Below, piece by piece: positions 43,965-55,050 of a stretch of 64,000 nucleotides of DNA (its first letter is position 1; each line of letters opens with the position of its first letter). The position numbers and the translations under genes are program-made. The DNA is from an uncultured Gammaproteobacteria bacterium (GTDB taxonomy: Bacteria > Pseudomonadota > Gammaproteobacteria > Pseudomonadales > Pseudohongiellaceae): NCBI GenBank assembly GCA_937898685.1, contig CALEJT010000017.1, positions 62,001 through 126,000 of the forward strand, given 5' to 3'. Below the pieces are notes generated by a model. The model did not search any database, was not told the origin of the DNA, and worked only from the letters and a program-made list of their open reading frames with translations.

Positions 43965-45902
43965 GTGTCAGACGCAAAAATCTATCCTGTCAGCGCCGCT
44001 TTGGCTGGCAAGACTCATCTCGATTTTCCAACCTATCAGCGCTTGTATGACGAGTCGATCAATTCGCCGCAGACCTTCTGGCCACGCATGGCCAATGACT
44101 TTCTCACTTGGTCCAAACCCTGGGACAAGCTCAGCGAAAGCGATCTGCGCCAAGGGCGCGCCGCCTGGTTCATCGGCGGTCAGCTCAACGCCGCGGTGAA
44201 CTGTCTGGATCGTCATCTGCCCGCACGTGCCAATCAGATCGCGATCCTGTGGGAAGGCGATGAACCCGGCGTAGACCGCACCGTCACGTATGCGGAACTG
44301 CACGACCAGGTGTGTCGCCTCGCCAATCTCTTGCGCGCCCGCGGCGCCCGCAAGGGCGACCGCATCTGCATCTACATGCCAATGATTCCCGAAGCCGCAG
44401 TGGCCATGCTGGCCTGTGCGCGCATCGGCGCGATCCACTCGGTGGTGTTCGGTGGTTTTTCACCGGACGCGCTCAAGGATCGCATCCTCGATTCCGACTG
44501 CCGCATCGTGATCACCGCCGACGAGGGCATTCGCGGTGGCCGTCGCATTCCGCTCAAGGCCAATACCGACAGTGCTCTCAACAGCTGTCCCGACGTGCAT
44601 ACCGTCATTGCAGTACGTCGCACGGGCAATCCGGTGAATTGGGTGCAAGGACGTGATCTTTGGTACGACGAAGAACTGCCCAAACAAAGCACCTCATGCG
44701 AAGCGGAAGCGATGGACAGCGAAGATCCGCTCTTCATCCTCTACACCTCGGGTTCCACCGGCAAACCGAAGGGCGTGCTGCACACAACTGGCGGTTATCT
44801 GCTGCATGCAGCAATGACGCACAAGTACGTGTTCGATTATCACGACGGTGACATCTACTGGTGTGCCGCCGACGTGGGCTGGGTGACGGGCCACTCGTAC
44901 ATCATCTACGGCCCGCTCATCAACGGCGCCACCACGCTGATGTTCGAAGGCGTGCCGACCTATCCCGATGCCTCGCGCTTCTGGCAGGTAATCGACAAGT
45001 ACAAGGTCAATCAGTTCTACACCGCACCCACCGCCATCCGCGCGCTGATGGCCCAAGGTGATGAACCGGTGAAACGTACTTCACGCGAATCGCTGCGCAT
45101 CCTCGGCAGTGTTGGCGAACCGATCAATCCAGAAGCTTGGGAGTGGTACTACCACGTCGTCGGCAACGGCCGCTGTCCGATCATGGATACCTGGTGGCAG
45201 ACCGAGACCGGTGGCCACATGATCACGCCACTGCCCGGTGTCACGCCGCTCAAACCCGGCTCCGCCACCCTGCCCTTCTTCGGCGTGAAACCTGCCCTTG
45301 TCGATGCCGAAGGCAAACTGATCGAAGGCGAGGGCAGCGGCAACCTCGTGATCACGCAGTCCTGGCCAAGCCAACTGCGTACCGTATATGGCGATCATCA
45401 ACGTTGTATCGACACCTACTTCAGCACCTACCCCGGCTATTACTTCACCGGCGACGGTGCGATGCGGGACGCCGATGGTTTCTGGTGGATCACCGGCCGC
45501 GTCGACGATGTACTCAATGTTTCCGGTCATCGCCTGGGTACGGCGGAGGTGGAAAGCGCACTGGTGCTGCATCCCTCGGTGGCGGAAGCCGCGGTGGTCG
45601 GTTATCCGCACGACATCAAGGGCCAGGGCATCTATGCCTACGTCACGCTGATGGTGGGAGTGGAACCGAGCGAAGAACTGCGCAAGGAGCTGCTTGCGCT
45701 GGTGACGAAGGAAATCGGTGCCATCGCCAAACCCGACGTGATCCAGTGGGCACCGGGGCTGCCGAAGACGCGCTCCGGCAAGATCATGCGCCGCATCCTA
45801 CGCAAGATCGCCGCGAACGAAACCGACAACCTCGGCGACGTGTCGACCCTGGCCGATCCTTCGGTGGTGGAGAACCTGCTCGCCAATCGACCACAGCACT
45901 AA
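43965..45902 (+). CDS. acs: Acetyl-CoA synthetase
   Basis: A 645-residue AMP-forming acetyl-CoA synthetase. It has the P-loop-like YTSGSTGKPKGV, WWQTETGGHMITPLPG for substrate and AMP, TGDGAMRDADGFWWITGRVDD, and the acetylation-controlled Lys in PKTRSGKIMRR. Length matches Acs. It activates acetate for the TCA/glyoxylate routes and lies downstream of pan genes as in Pseudomonas, where pgi intervenes; pgi is absent here. GTG 43965 is the start. Confidence 0.96.
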   Translation: MSDAKIYPVSAALAGKTHLDFPTYQRLYDESINSPQTFWPRMANDFLTWSKPWDKLSESDLRQGRAAWFIGGQLNAAVNCLDRHLPARANQIAILWEGDEPGVDRTVTYAELHDQVCRLANLLRARGARKGDRICIYMPMIPEAAVAMLACARIGAIHSVVFGGFSPDALKDRILDSDCRIVITADEGIRGGRRIPLKANTDSALNSCPDVHTVIAVRRTGNPVNWVQGRDLWYDEELPKQSTSCEAEAMDSEDPLFILYTSGSTGKPKGVLHTTGGYLLHAAMTHKYVFDYHDGDIYWCAADVGWVTGHSYIIYGPLINGATTLMFEGVPTYPDASRFWQVIDKYKVNQFYTAPTAIRALMAQGDEPVKRTSRESLRILGSVGEPINPEAWEWYYHVVGNGRCPIMDTWWQTETGGHMITPLPGVTPLKPGSATLPFFGVKPALVDAEGKLIEGEGSGNLVITQSWPSQLRTVYGDHQRCIDTYFSTYPGYYFTGDGAMRDADGFWWITGRVDDVLNVSGHRLGTAEVESALVLHPSVAEAAVVGYPHDIKGQGIYAYVTLMVGVEPSEELRKELLALVTKEIGAIAKPDVIQWAPGLPKTRSGKIMRRILRKIAANETDNLGDVSTLADPSVVENLLANRPQH

Positions 45903-45923
45903 ATATCAGTTCGTTCCAAAACA

Positions 45924-45951
45924 AAAAGGGCAGCTCGAGAGCTGCCCTTTT
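45924..45951. terminator. Bidirectional terminator
   Basis: A 12-bp stem AAAAGGGCAGCT (45924-45935) / AGCTGCCCTTTT (45940-45951) with T runs on both strands, between convergent acs and the small membrane-protein gene. Confidence 0.85.
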
Positions 45952-45971
45952 CGCACATCACTCTTGTGAAG

Positions 45972-46346
45972 CTATTTGCCTGAGTCCTGATTGAGCAGGT
46001 TCTCGAGCAACTCTTGATACTGCCGTTCGATGCGCGCGCGACGATAGCCGTTCGCAATCACGATCAAGAGCACCAGACACAGCACCGTGACGATCAGCGG
46101 CAACATCACCGCCATGGTCTGCAGCGTGGTCATGTCGACGCTGTTCTCTTCCAATCTCTGCATCGCGGCGAAGGGGCTGACGAGTATCGGCGCTGCGTAC
46201 AACATCGTGAAATAGAAGATCAGGATGCCGGCGACCAACACCGGAGCAATGCTGCGCCAGGAACCCACGAGAATCTTGCGGCGTTTCAGAAATTCGGCTG
46301 CTTGCGCGTGGGTGGGCGTCATTTCTTGCGTCTTAGTCTTCTTCAT
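45972..46346 (-). CDS. Small inner-membrane hypothetical protein
   Basis: A 124-residue protein with two membrane helices (about residues 35-55 and 80-100) and a charged C-terminal helix (RRARIERQYQELLENLL). ATG 46346 follows GAGG and lies 5 bases after the stop of the copper-chaperone gene; a GTG at 46355 is an alternative. Co-transcription with the PCu(A)C gene suggests a copper or oxidase-related role, but this is only context. Confidence 0.68.
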   Translation of the reverse strand: MKKTKTQEMTPTHAQAAEFLKRRKILVGSWRSIAPVLVAGILIFYFTMLYAAPILVSPFAAMQRLEENSVDMTTLQTMAVMLPLIVTVLCLVLLIVIANGYRRARIERQYQELLENLLNQDSGK

Positions 46347-46351
46347 AAACC

Positions 46352-46777
46352 TCACTCATCGAGCACACTGCGCACGGGGGCTTGCAGCGACACCGTGCTA
46401 CCGTCGCTGAACTGCAGACTGAGCTCGACCTCGGAACCCGGCACGAGCTCTGCGCTGAGGTCTTCCAGCATCAGATGCGCGCCACCGCTCTTGAGCAGCA
46501 GCTCACCCTTGGCGGGAACGTTCAGCGAGGAAATGGACATCATGTGCAGCATGCCACCGTGGTCCATCGTGTCGTGCAGCGTGACTTTGCCTGCAGCACT
46601 GCTCGCCGCACCGACCAGAGCGACTTCGGCATCGGTGGTGTTGCGCAGTTTCATGTAGGCCGAACCTGCGGCGCCGCCGGGCGGCGGTGCGCGCACGTAG
46701 GCATCCTCCACCACGATGTCGGCCTGCGCCAGGGCACAGGCGCCGGTGAGGGCCAGACTCAATAGAATGCGTTTCAT
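46352..46777 (-). CDS. Periplasmic copper chaperone PCu(A)C
   Basis: A 141-residue PCu(A)C/DUF461 protein that delivers Cu(I) to cytochrome oxidase. A signal peptide (ending AQA, about residue 19) precedes a cupredoxin-like domain with RAPPPG, HDTMDHGGMLHMM and GGAHLMLEDL, which hold the Met/His copper ligands. It is 13 bases after the lipoprotein gene and 5 before the small membrane protein. Confidence 0.9.
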   Translation of the reverse strand: MKRILLSLALTGACALAQADIVVEDAYVRAPPPGGAAGSAYMKLRNTTDAEVALVGAASSAAGKVTLHDTMDHGGMLHMMSISSLNVPAKGELLLKSGGAHLMLEDLSAELVPGSEVELSLQFSDGSTVSLQAPVRSVLDE

Positions 46778-46790
46778 TACTACTACCTCT

Positions 46791-47636
46791 TCATTGTGCC
46801 GTCGCAGGACGTGCTGCGCGGGCGGGATGCTGTTCGAGTACGCGGGGCGCCGCTTGCTGTGCGGCGCGCGCGGCGGGAGAAAGATCTTGTTGCGGCAGCG
46901 CTTCTTCCGCGAGTGCGGCAGGCGCAGTGCCGATGGTGATCAGAATGCCCGGCGTGCCGCTGATGCCGATGTTGCCACGCAGGCGCTCGCCGCCGACGGC
47001 ATCGCGCATCACCTTGTAGATCCAGCGGCCCTCCTCGTCGTTGCGGGCATTGATGACGAAGGTCGCTTCGCGGCGCTGAATGTCCTGCGCGATCTCACCC
47101 AAGGTGTTCATGATCTCGAGGCTGCGCGCGCTCAGCTGCGATGCATCGAGCGGCTTCAGCTCGACACGGTTCTTGCGCGACTCCGCCAGACGTTCGCGTG
47201 CGGCCAGTAGTTCCGGCCGCTGCGAGCCCAGACGTGCCGAGCGGTTCAGCAAGGACTCGGCCTGATCGTATTGGCCTTTGTTGCGGGCTTCGTCGGCGAG
47301 CGCAATGTAACGCAGGGCAATCTCTTCCAGCCCCTGCAGTGCGACGGCGTTTTCCGGATCGATGCGCAGCACTTCGGTGTAGCGGTCATAGGCACTGTTG
47401 CCGGCCGGTGTCATCAGCCGATTGGCATCGAAGTCCTGCTTCGCGGCGTACAACAGGTCCGCCAGCATGCGCTGACGGCGGATGTATTCGAAATCCGGCG
47501 CGGGATCCGGCTCGGGTTCGGGCTCGATCGGATTGCCCGTGTAGATCACGGGCTCGGGCTTGTTCTGGCAGCCGCTCAAGGCGAGCGTCGCTGCGATCAC
47601 CAGGAGGCTGCCTACACGTACGACGCTTAGCTTCAT
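46791..47636 (-). CDS. Lipoprotein with TPR-like region
   Basis: A 281-residue predicted lipoprotein: signal peptide with lipobox LSGC (Cys at about residue 23), a Pro/Glu linker (about 28-48), then helical repeats (about 50-150; YTEVLRIDPENAVALQGLEE, NKGQYDQAESLLNRSARLG) of TPR type, a C-terminal alpha/beta part (TFVINARNDEEGRWIYKVM) and an Ala/Pro tail. The ATG overlaps the moeA stop (ATGA). Function unknown; it could be an assembly lipoprotein. Confidence 0.72.
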   Translation of the reverse strand: MKLSVVRVGSLLVIAATLALSGCQNKPEPVIYTGNPIEPEPEPDPAPDFEYIRRQRMLADLLYAAKQDFDANRLMTPAGNSAYDRYTEVLRIDPENAVALQGLEEIALRYIALADEARNKGQYDQAESLLNRSARLGSQRPELLAARERLAESRKNRVELKPLDASQLSARSLEIMNTLGEIAQDIQRREATFVINARNDEEGRWIYKVMRDAVGGERLRGNIGISGTPGILITIGTAPAALAEEALPQQDLSPAARAAQQAAPRVLEQHPARAARPATAQ

Positions 47637-48844
47637 AACGCTCCTCGGAAGGGAATGTAGTCCAGCGGGTCACCCGCACGGATGGCCTCGCCGCGCGGGA
47701 TCACTGCGAGGCCATCGGCCCAGGACAGCGAGCTCAGCAGGCTCGAGCCCTGGTCGGTAAAGGGCAGCGCCAAGGGTAGTTCACCGTGTCGATACTGCAA
47801 GCGCACGCGTTGATATTCCTGCCGCGAGCCCGGGGCGACTTCGAAGCCCGCCTGCACGGTCTGAGTCGGTAGACTGACGTCGCAGGCGCCCTGCAACTTG
47901 AGCAGGTAGGCGCGTACCAGCACCAGCCAGGTGACGAATACGGCCACGGGATTGCCCGGAAGTCCGAAGAAAGGCGTTTGCCCAATGCGGCCGAACGAAA
48001 AGGGCTTGCCGGGCTTGATGGCAAGCTTCCACAGTTCCAACTGCCCGAGTTCTTCCACCGCTGCCTTGACGTGGTCGGCGTCGCCGACGGAGACCCCACC
48101 CGTGGAAATCACGCAGTCGGCCTGAGCCGCCGCATCGCGCAGCGCCTGGCGCACCTGGGCGGGATCGTCCTTGATGATGCCCATCCGCACGACCTTCATG
48201 CCAAGCCCCTGCAGCAGGCCCTGTAGCACGTAGCTGTTGGAATCGTGCAATTGGCCGGGCGCCAGGGGCTGGCCGGGTGGCACCACTTCGTCACCGGTGG
48301 TCATGATGGCGATGGTGAGAGGCTTGAAGACTGGGATTTCCGCCAGTCCCAGGGAAGCGAGCAGACCGAGATCCTGCGCCACGAGGCGCCGGCCGCGTGC
48401 CAGCACCAGATTACCGGCAGCGATGTCATGGCCACGGGCGCGGATGTTCTGCCCCACCCGCGGCACTTCCATCACCGCGATCTGCTCACCCTGACGGCGC
48501 GTGTCTTCCTGCATCACCACCGCCTCGGCGCCGGGTGGAATGGGAGCACCGGTGAAGATGCGCGCTGCGGTGCCGGGTTCGAGCGGAGTGCCGGGATGTC
48601 CTGCGGCAATGACCTGACTCACCGGCAACACGGCACCAGCCGCCGCAACGTCAGCCACGCGCAGGGCGTAGCCGTCCATCGCGCTGTTGTCATAGGCCGG
48701 CACGTCGACGGCGGAGAGTTGGTCGGCCGCGAGGATGCGTCCCAGACAGTCCTGCAGAGGCAGGGTTTCGATGGAGCTCACGGTGCCGGCCTGAGCCAAC
48801 AGGCGCGCCAAGGCATCGGCAACGGGGGTGAGCGGCAGCGTCAT
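47633..48844 (-). CDS. moeA: Molybdopterin molybdenumtransferase
   Basis: A 403-residue MoeA that inserts molybdate into adenylated molybdopterin. It has the YDNSAMDGYALR start, RIFTGAPIPPGAEAVVMQED, the MoCF domain with IMTTGDEVVPPG, STGGVSVGDADHVK and GLPGNPVAVFVTW. It is complete. No other molybdopterin gene is nearby. It overlaps the lipoprotein gene by 4 bases. Confidence 0.95.
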   Translation of the reverse strand: MTLPLTPVADALARLLAQAGTVSSIETLPLQDCLGRILAADQLSAVDVPAYDNSAMDGYALRVADVAAAGAVLPVSQVIAAGHPGTPLEPGTAARIFTGAPIPPGAEAVVMQEDTRRQGEQIAVMEVPRVGQNIRARGHDIAAGNLVLARGRRLVAQDLGLLASLGLAEIPVFKPLTIAIMTTGDEVVPPGQPLAPGQLHDSNSYVLQGLLQGLGMKVVRMGIIKDDPAQVRQALRDAAAQADCVISTGGVSVGDADHVKAAVEELGQLELWKLAIKPGKPFSFGRIGQTPFFGLPGNPVAVFVTWLVLVRAYLLKLQGACDVSLPTQTVQAGFEVAPGSRQEYQRVRLQYRHGELPLALPFTDQGSSLLSSLSWADGLAVIPRGEAIRAGDPLDYIPFRGAL

Positions 48845-48950
48845 CGCGGGTTCTCGTTACGACTTACGGGACAAAGGTCGGCCATTTTACCCCAAGCCCC
48901 ACACGAGCAGCCCAACCCCAGCTGAATGAGCGGGCATCCGGCTCACCTTG

Positions 48951-48956
48951 TATAAT
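48951..48956 (+). promoter_or_regulatory. Possible -10 box for the TauE/SafE gene
   Basis: TATAAT lies 26 bases before the GTG start at 48977. No good -35 is visible. Confidence 0.4.
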
Positions 48957-48976
48957 CGCGCGCCTTTGCCTCAGCG

Positions 48977-49732
48977 GTGTTCCTCGTGCCACTCGAAGTA
49001 CTGATCCTCATTCCTGCCATCTGCTTCATCGGCGGCTTCTTTTCCACGCTCGCCGGCCTGGGCGGTGGTCTCTTCACCCTCGCCAGCACTTCGCTGCTGT
49101 TGCCGGTGTCCGTGGTGGTGCCGCTCAACGGCGTGCTGATCCTGGCGGGCCAGATGACGCGCGTGGTGCAGTTCTACAAGCACATCGATTGGAGCATCAC
49201 CCTGCCCTTCATCCCAGGTTCGGTCCTGGGCGCAGCGCTCGGCACCTTCATCTACTTCACGATTCCGGAGACCTTTCTCGCGTTCGTGCTGGCCTGCGTG
49301 CTGCTGTGGTTTTGTTGGGTGCCACCGTCCGATCTGGCGCGCCGCGTGGCGGCACGCATTCCGCAGCCCTTCTTCTGGGTGGGCGTGGCCCACACCTTCC
49401 TGTCCACGGTGAGCGGCGCCGGCGTGCTGTTCCAATCGATGATGGTCAACAGCAAGCTGCCCAAGGAAGGCATCGTCGCCACCATCGCCGCGACACTGCT
49501 GTTCATGGCGCTGTTCAAGTCGCTGGGCTATCTGGTGGCGGGCTTTGACTACCGTCCCTATCTGGTGGTGATCGGTCTGAGCTGGATCGCCGGCATCACC
49601 GGCACGATGGTGGGCAAGATGTGCCTGGACGTACTGCCGGATCGTTATTTCCGCATGCTGATCCGGGTGGTGATCACGGCGTTCGCTTTGCGTCTGTACT
49701 ACCAGGTTTGGCTGAACCTGACTTCTTCTTGA
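48977..49732 (+). CDS. TauE/SafE-family membrane permease
   Basis: A 251-residue protein with about seven to eight membrane helices and the family repeats near FIGGFFSTLAGLGGGLF and FLSTVSGAGVLFQ. The family includes sulfite or organosulfonate exporters; the substrate here is unknown. The start is GTG 48977 or GTG 48986. Its last 59 bases overlap the 3' end of the convergent RmlD-like gene. Confidence 0.85.
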   Translation: MFLVPLEVLILIPAICFIGGFFSTLAGLGGGLFTLASTSLLLPVSVVVPLNGVLILAGQMTRVVQFYKHIDWSITLPFIPGSVLGAALGTFIYFTIPETFLAFVLACVLLWFCWVPPSDLARRVAARIPQPFFWVGVAHTFLSTVSGAGVLFQSMMVNSKLPKEGIVATIAATLLFMALFKSLGYLVAGFDYRPYLVVIGLSWIAGITGTMVGKMCLDVLPDRYFRMLIRVVITAFALRLYYQVWLNLTSS

Positions 49733-50723
49733 GTTTGCGCCGCGGCTGGGCGTTGCGTTCCCCCTCCTGCGCGGGTGCAGGAGCCGGCGGTGGCGCCTCG
49801 ACACTGACTTCCGCCGTCGCCGGCGTCTCGGGCGGCGTGTAGTTGCACAGCTTCTGCAGCACCGCAGTGAGTGCGGCGGCGCGCGAGCGCTGCTTGATGC
49901 CGAAGGTTTCGAAGATCTTCTGCGTACCCACCACGCTGTTGGCGATCCAGGGCGCCTCGACCGCTTCCTTGCTGATCTGCAGTTGCGGCAACAGCGCCGA
50001 AAGCTCAGGATCGTACTTCGCCGCTTCCTGAATCACCTGCTCCACGAAGGTTTCCTGCGCCACCGGCTGCAGCGCGCAGTAGTGGTAGACGCCCCACACT
50101 TCCGCCTGGCAATCCACCTGCCGCGTGATGCCCAGCAGCACGCGCGCGACGTCGGCGGAAGGAGTCGGACAGAAGCGTTGATTCCTGACCACGAGCTTGC
50201 CCTCGTTCTGGCGCACGCTCGTCAGCAGATTCTCGAAATAACCGGACTTGCTCGTGTCGAACACCCAATCCGTGCGCAGGATGACGTGCGTGGGTAAGAG
50301 CTCACGTATCGCGCGCTCGGCGCCGAGCTTGCTCTGACCGTAGCGCGACTGCGGGTTGGTCTCGTCCTCTTCGCGATAGGGATGGACCTTGCGACCGTCG
50401 AACACCTGGCTGCTGGAGTGATGGAGCAGCGGCACCTGCAGCTTCTGGCAGACCTCCGCCACCTCGGCCGCGCCGAGCGTGTTGACCTGGTCGCAGCGTC
50501 GCGCCGCATCAGCGTCGCTTTCTGCAGCAGCGATGTCGTCGAAGCTGGCGACGTAGATGACCTGGGTCGGATTGAGACGGCTGAGCGTCTTTACGAGCTC
50601 GGGCTTCTGCAACGAAAGAAACTCTTCGGTGGCCAGCGCCGTGTGGACCTGGTCTTCACGTACCAGCGCCTCGACGAGCGCCTGACCAACGGGACTGTCG
50701 GCGCCGAGGATGAGGAGATTCAC
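49674..50723 (-). CDS. RmlD-like NAD(P)-binding sugar-nucleotide protein
   Basis: A 349-residue extended short-chain dehydrogenase similar to dTDP-4-dehydrorhamnose reductase. The Rossmann start is LILGADSPVGQALVEAL and the catalytic Tyr/Lys are in SRYGQSKLGAE, with SSSQVFDG as usual. After about residue 290 it has a Pro/Ala/Lys-rich tail (PPPAPAPAQEG, RRKLKKK) not found in RmlD. No rhamnose cluster is around, so the substrate is uncertain. It lies 33 bases behind ssb. Confidence 0.78.
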   Translation of the reverse strand: MNLLILGADSPVGQALVEALVREDQVHTALATEEFLSLQKPELVKTLSRLNPTQVIYVASFDDIAAAESDADAARRCDQVNTLGAAEVAEVCQKLQVPLLHHSSSQVFDGRKVHPYREEDETNPQSRYGQSKLGAERAIRELLPTHVILRTDWVFDTSKSGYFENLLTSVRQNEGKLVVRNQRFCPTPSADVARVLLGITRQVDCQAEVWGVYHYCALQPVAQETFVEQVIQEAAKYDPELSALLPQLQISKEAVEAPWIANSVVGTQKIFETFGIKQRSRAAALTAVLQKLCNYTPPETPATAEVSVEAPPPAPAPAQEGERNAQPRRKLKKKSGSAKPGSTDAKRTP

Positions 50724-50756
50724 GTGAGGGACTTGCTCCTGACGATGGATCCGGGA

Positions 50757-51242
50757 TCAAAACGGAATGTCGTCGTCGAAACCATCCATGTTGGGCGGGG
50801 GAGTCGGCTGCGACTGCGGCGAAGAGCTCGGACGCGCGTTGCTGCGCGGTGCGCTGGCCTGATAGCCGCCACCGTTGCCGCCCTGGTAGGAACCGTCACC
50901 GGCACCGCGGCTGTCGAGCATCTGCATCTCGGTGGCGATGATCTCGGTGGCGTAACGCTTGATGCCGTCCTGCTCCCAGGAACGGGTCTGCAAACGACCC
51001 TCCACGTACAGCTTCGACCCCTTGCGCACGTATTCGGCCACGATTTCGGCCAGACGTTGATAGAACACGACGCGATGCCATTCGGTGCGTTCCTGGTTCT
51101 CGCCCGTGTTCTTGTCCTTCCACGTTTCCGAAGTGGCCAGGCTGAGGTTGGTCACGGCACCGCCGTTGGGGAGGTAGCGGGTTTCGGGATCCTGCCCGAC
51201 ATTCCCTACCAGAATGACCTTGTTGACACCTCTACTAGCCAC
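50757..51242 (-). CDS. ssb: Single-stranded DNA-binding protein
   Basis: A 161-residue SSB. The OB fold starts MASRGVNKVILVGNVGQDPE, a Gly/Ser/Pro linker follows, and the acidic tip DGFDDDIPF binds partner proteins. GTG 51242 has GGAGGT 4 bases upstream and matches relatives; ATG 51254 would add four residues. It diverges from uvrA as in E. coli and Pseudomonas. Confidence 0.95.
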   Translation of the reverse strand: MASRGVNKVILVGNVGQDPETRYLPNGGAVTNLSLATSETWKDKNTGENQERTEWHRVVFYQRLAEIVAEYVRKGSKLYVEGRLQTRSWEQDGIKRYATEIIATEMQMLDSRGAGDGSYQGGNGGGYQASAPRSNARPSSSPQSQPTPPPNMDGFDDDIPF

Positions 51243-51341
51243 TGTGACCTCCACGTGCTTCCGTCGAAAAAGTTGCGCTCAAGTCTAGCATCACGCCGGG
51301 AAAATGCACGGATGACTTGGCCCTTCCACTGAGGGGGTGGC

Positions 51342-51347
51342 TATAAT
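51342..51347 (+). promoter_or_regulatory. Possible -10 box for uvrA
   Basis: TATAAT lies 35 bases before the uvrA ATG, with a loose -35 TTGGCC at 51317-51322. I saw no CTGT-N8-ACAG LexA box in the ssb-uvrA spacer. Confidence 0.45.
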
Positions 51348-51382
51348 CGGCCGTTTCGCTCCAGCAGCCTTGGCTCACTCGC

Positions 51383-54217
<2,835 letters not shown>

Positions 54218-54253
54218 CGAGCTTCACCAAGTCCCTTCAGTTGTACTCGCCAA

Positions 54254-54273
54254 AAGGTCCGTCCCTGGACCTT
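54254..54273 (-). terminator. Weak terminator of the secreted-protein gene
   Basis: A 7-bp stem AAGGTCC (54254-54260) / GGACCTT (54267-54273). On the minus strand it is followed by TTTT, so it fits the end of the gene at 54285-54707. Confidence 0.45.
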
Positions 54274-54284
54274 CACTGGCAGGC

Positions 54285-54707
54285 TTAGCGAGCGGAACGG
54301 AAACCCTTGCCCGGAGCACCGCGCCAGCGACGCGCGTCATTGGCACCGGGCTCGTGTACTTCTTCGAAACGGGCGAATTCAGCTACTTCCTGTGCATCGC
54401 TGCTGATGCGCACACTCGACAGCGAGGTGGTCTTGCCGGGTGCACCACGGCGGCGGTCGTCATCGGCTGCGATCAGCGCCACCGGCTCGGCGCCCACGCG
54501 GGCTTCGTATTTGGCGTACAGCTCGGGATGTTCGGCTTGGCTGATGAACTGCCGACGATGCGGCGGTTTGCCTTTGAATTCGGTGACACGCAGGGTGTCG
54601 GAATCGATACGCTCCACCTTCACTTGAGCCGCTGCACCCTGGGCGAGCAGGCCCCCGGCGACGATGGCAACGAGTGCTACGGATTTGGCGATGAGGGTCT
54701 TCTTCAT
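54285..54707 (-). CDS. Secreted hypothetical protein
   Basis: A 140-residue protein with a clear signal peptide (MKKTLIAKSVALVAIVAGGL, cleavage after AAAQ near residue 28). The mature part is short and charged, with GKPPHRRQF and two GAPGK stretches. I recognise no family. ATG 54707 has GGAGG 4 bases upstream. It is convergent with uvrA. Confidence 0.65.
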   Translation of the reverse strand: MKKTLIAKSVALVAIVAGGLLAQGAAAQVKVERIDSDTLRVTEFKGKPPHRRQFISQAEHPELYAKYEARVGAEPVALIAADDDRRRGAPGKTTSLSSVRISSDAQEVAEFARFEEVHEPGANDARRWRGAPGKGFRSAR

Positions 54708-54726
54708 AGTGCCTCCAGGTTGTTGA

Positions 54727-54746
54727 GGTGCAATTCGTGTTGCACC
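54727..54746. promoter_or_regulatory. Inverted repeat upstream of the secreted-protein gene
   Basis: GGTGCAA (54727-54733) and TTGCACC (54740-54746) form a 7-bp inverted repeat in the leader of the minus-strand gene starting at 54707. It may be an operator or leader hairpin. Confidence 0.3.
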
Positions 54747-54806
54747 AGGTTGACTCACAACTTCGCGTCACGTAATCGTCAAAACTCGAAGTTTGAAGGA
54801 GGATAA

Positions 54807-54962
54807 ATGATCACGAGCCACAGTAAATCACTACTTGTGATAACAATATCCTTTCGCAGCGAGCCAAACCGCAAGGAAAACGCACTACTTTTGTGCATCA
54901 AGCACCGCCTAAGGGCAATTTTCCAGCAAAAGTACGCCCAATCCCACTGCCATACAATTTAA
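54807..54962 (+). CDS. Possible small ORF behind a strong ribosome site
   Basis: An ATG frame of 51 residues starts MITSHSKSLLVITISF, with AAGGAGG ending 4 bases before the ATG, a near-perfect Shine-Dalgarno. The product is small and basic with one weak hydrophobic stretch. The region is clearly more AT-rich than the neighbouring genes, which argues for regulatory DNA or recent origin. It sits in the 343-base gap between the secreted-protein gene and the protease gene. I recognise nothing in it. Confidence 0.3.
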   Translation: MITSHSKSLLVITISFRSEPNRKENALLLCIKHRLRAIFQQKYAQSHCHTI

Positions 54963-55050
54963 CTTGTTGATTTTTCTAGCACTTCATCCAGTGGCCCGCC
55001 CCTTGCAAGTTTGTCAGTGACCTGCCTGGCAACCTGCACGGAATTCGACC

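Noticed and set aside
51243..51382. LexA (SOS) box between ssb and uvrA
   Set aside because: Expected from E. coli, but no CTGT-N8-ACAG sequence is present in the spacer.
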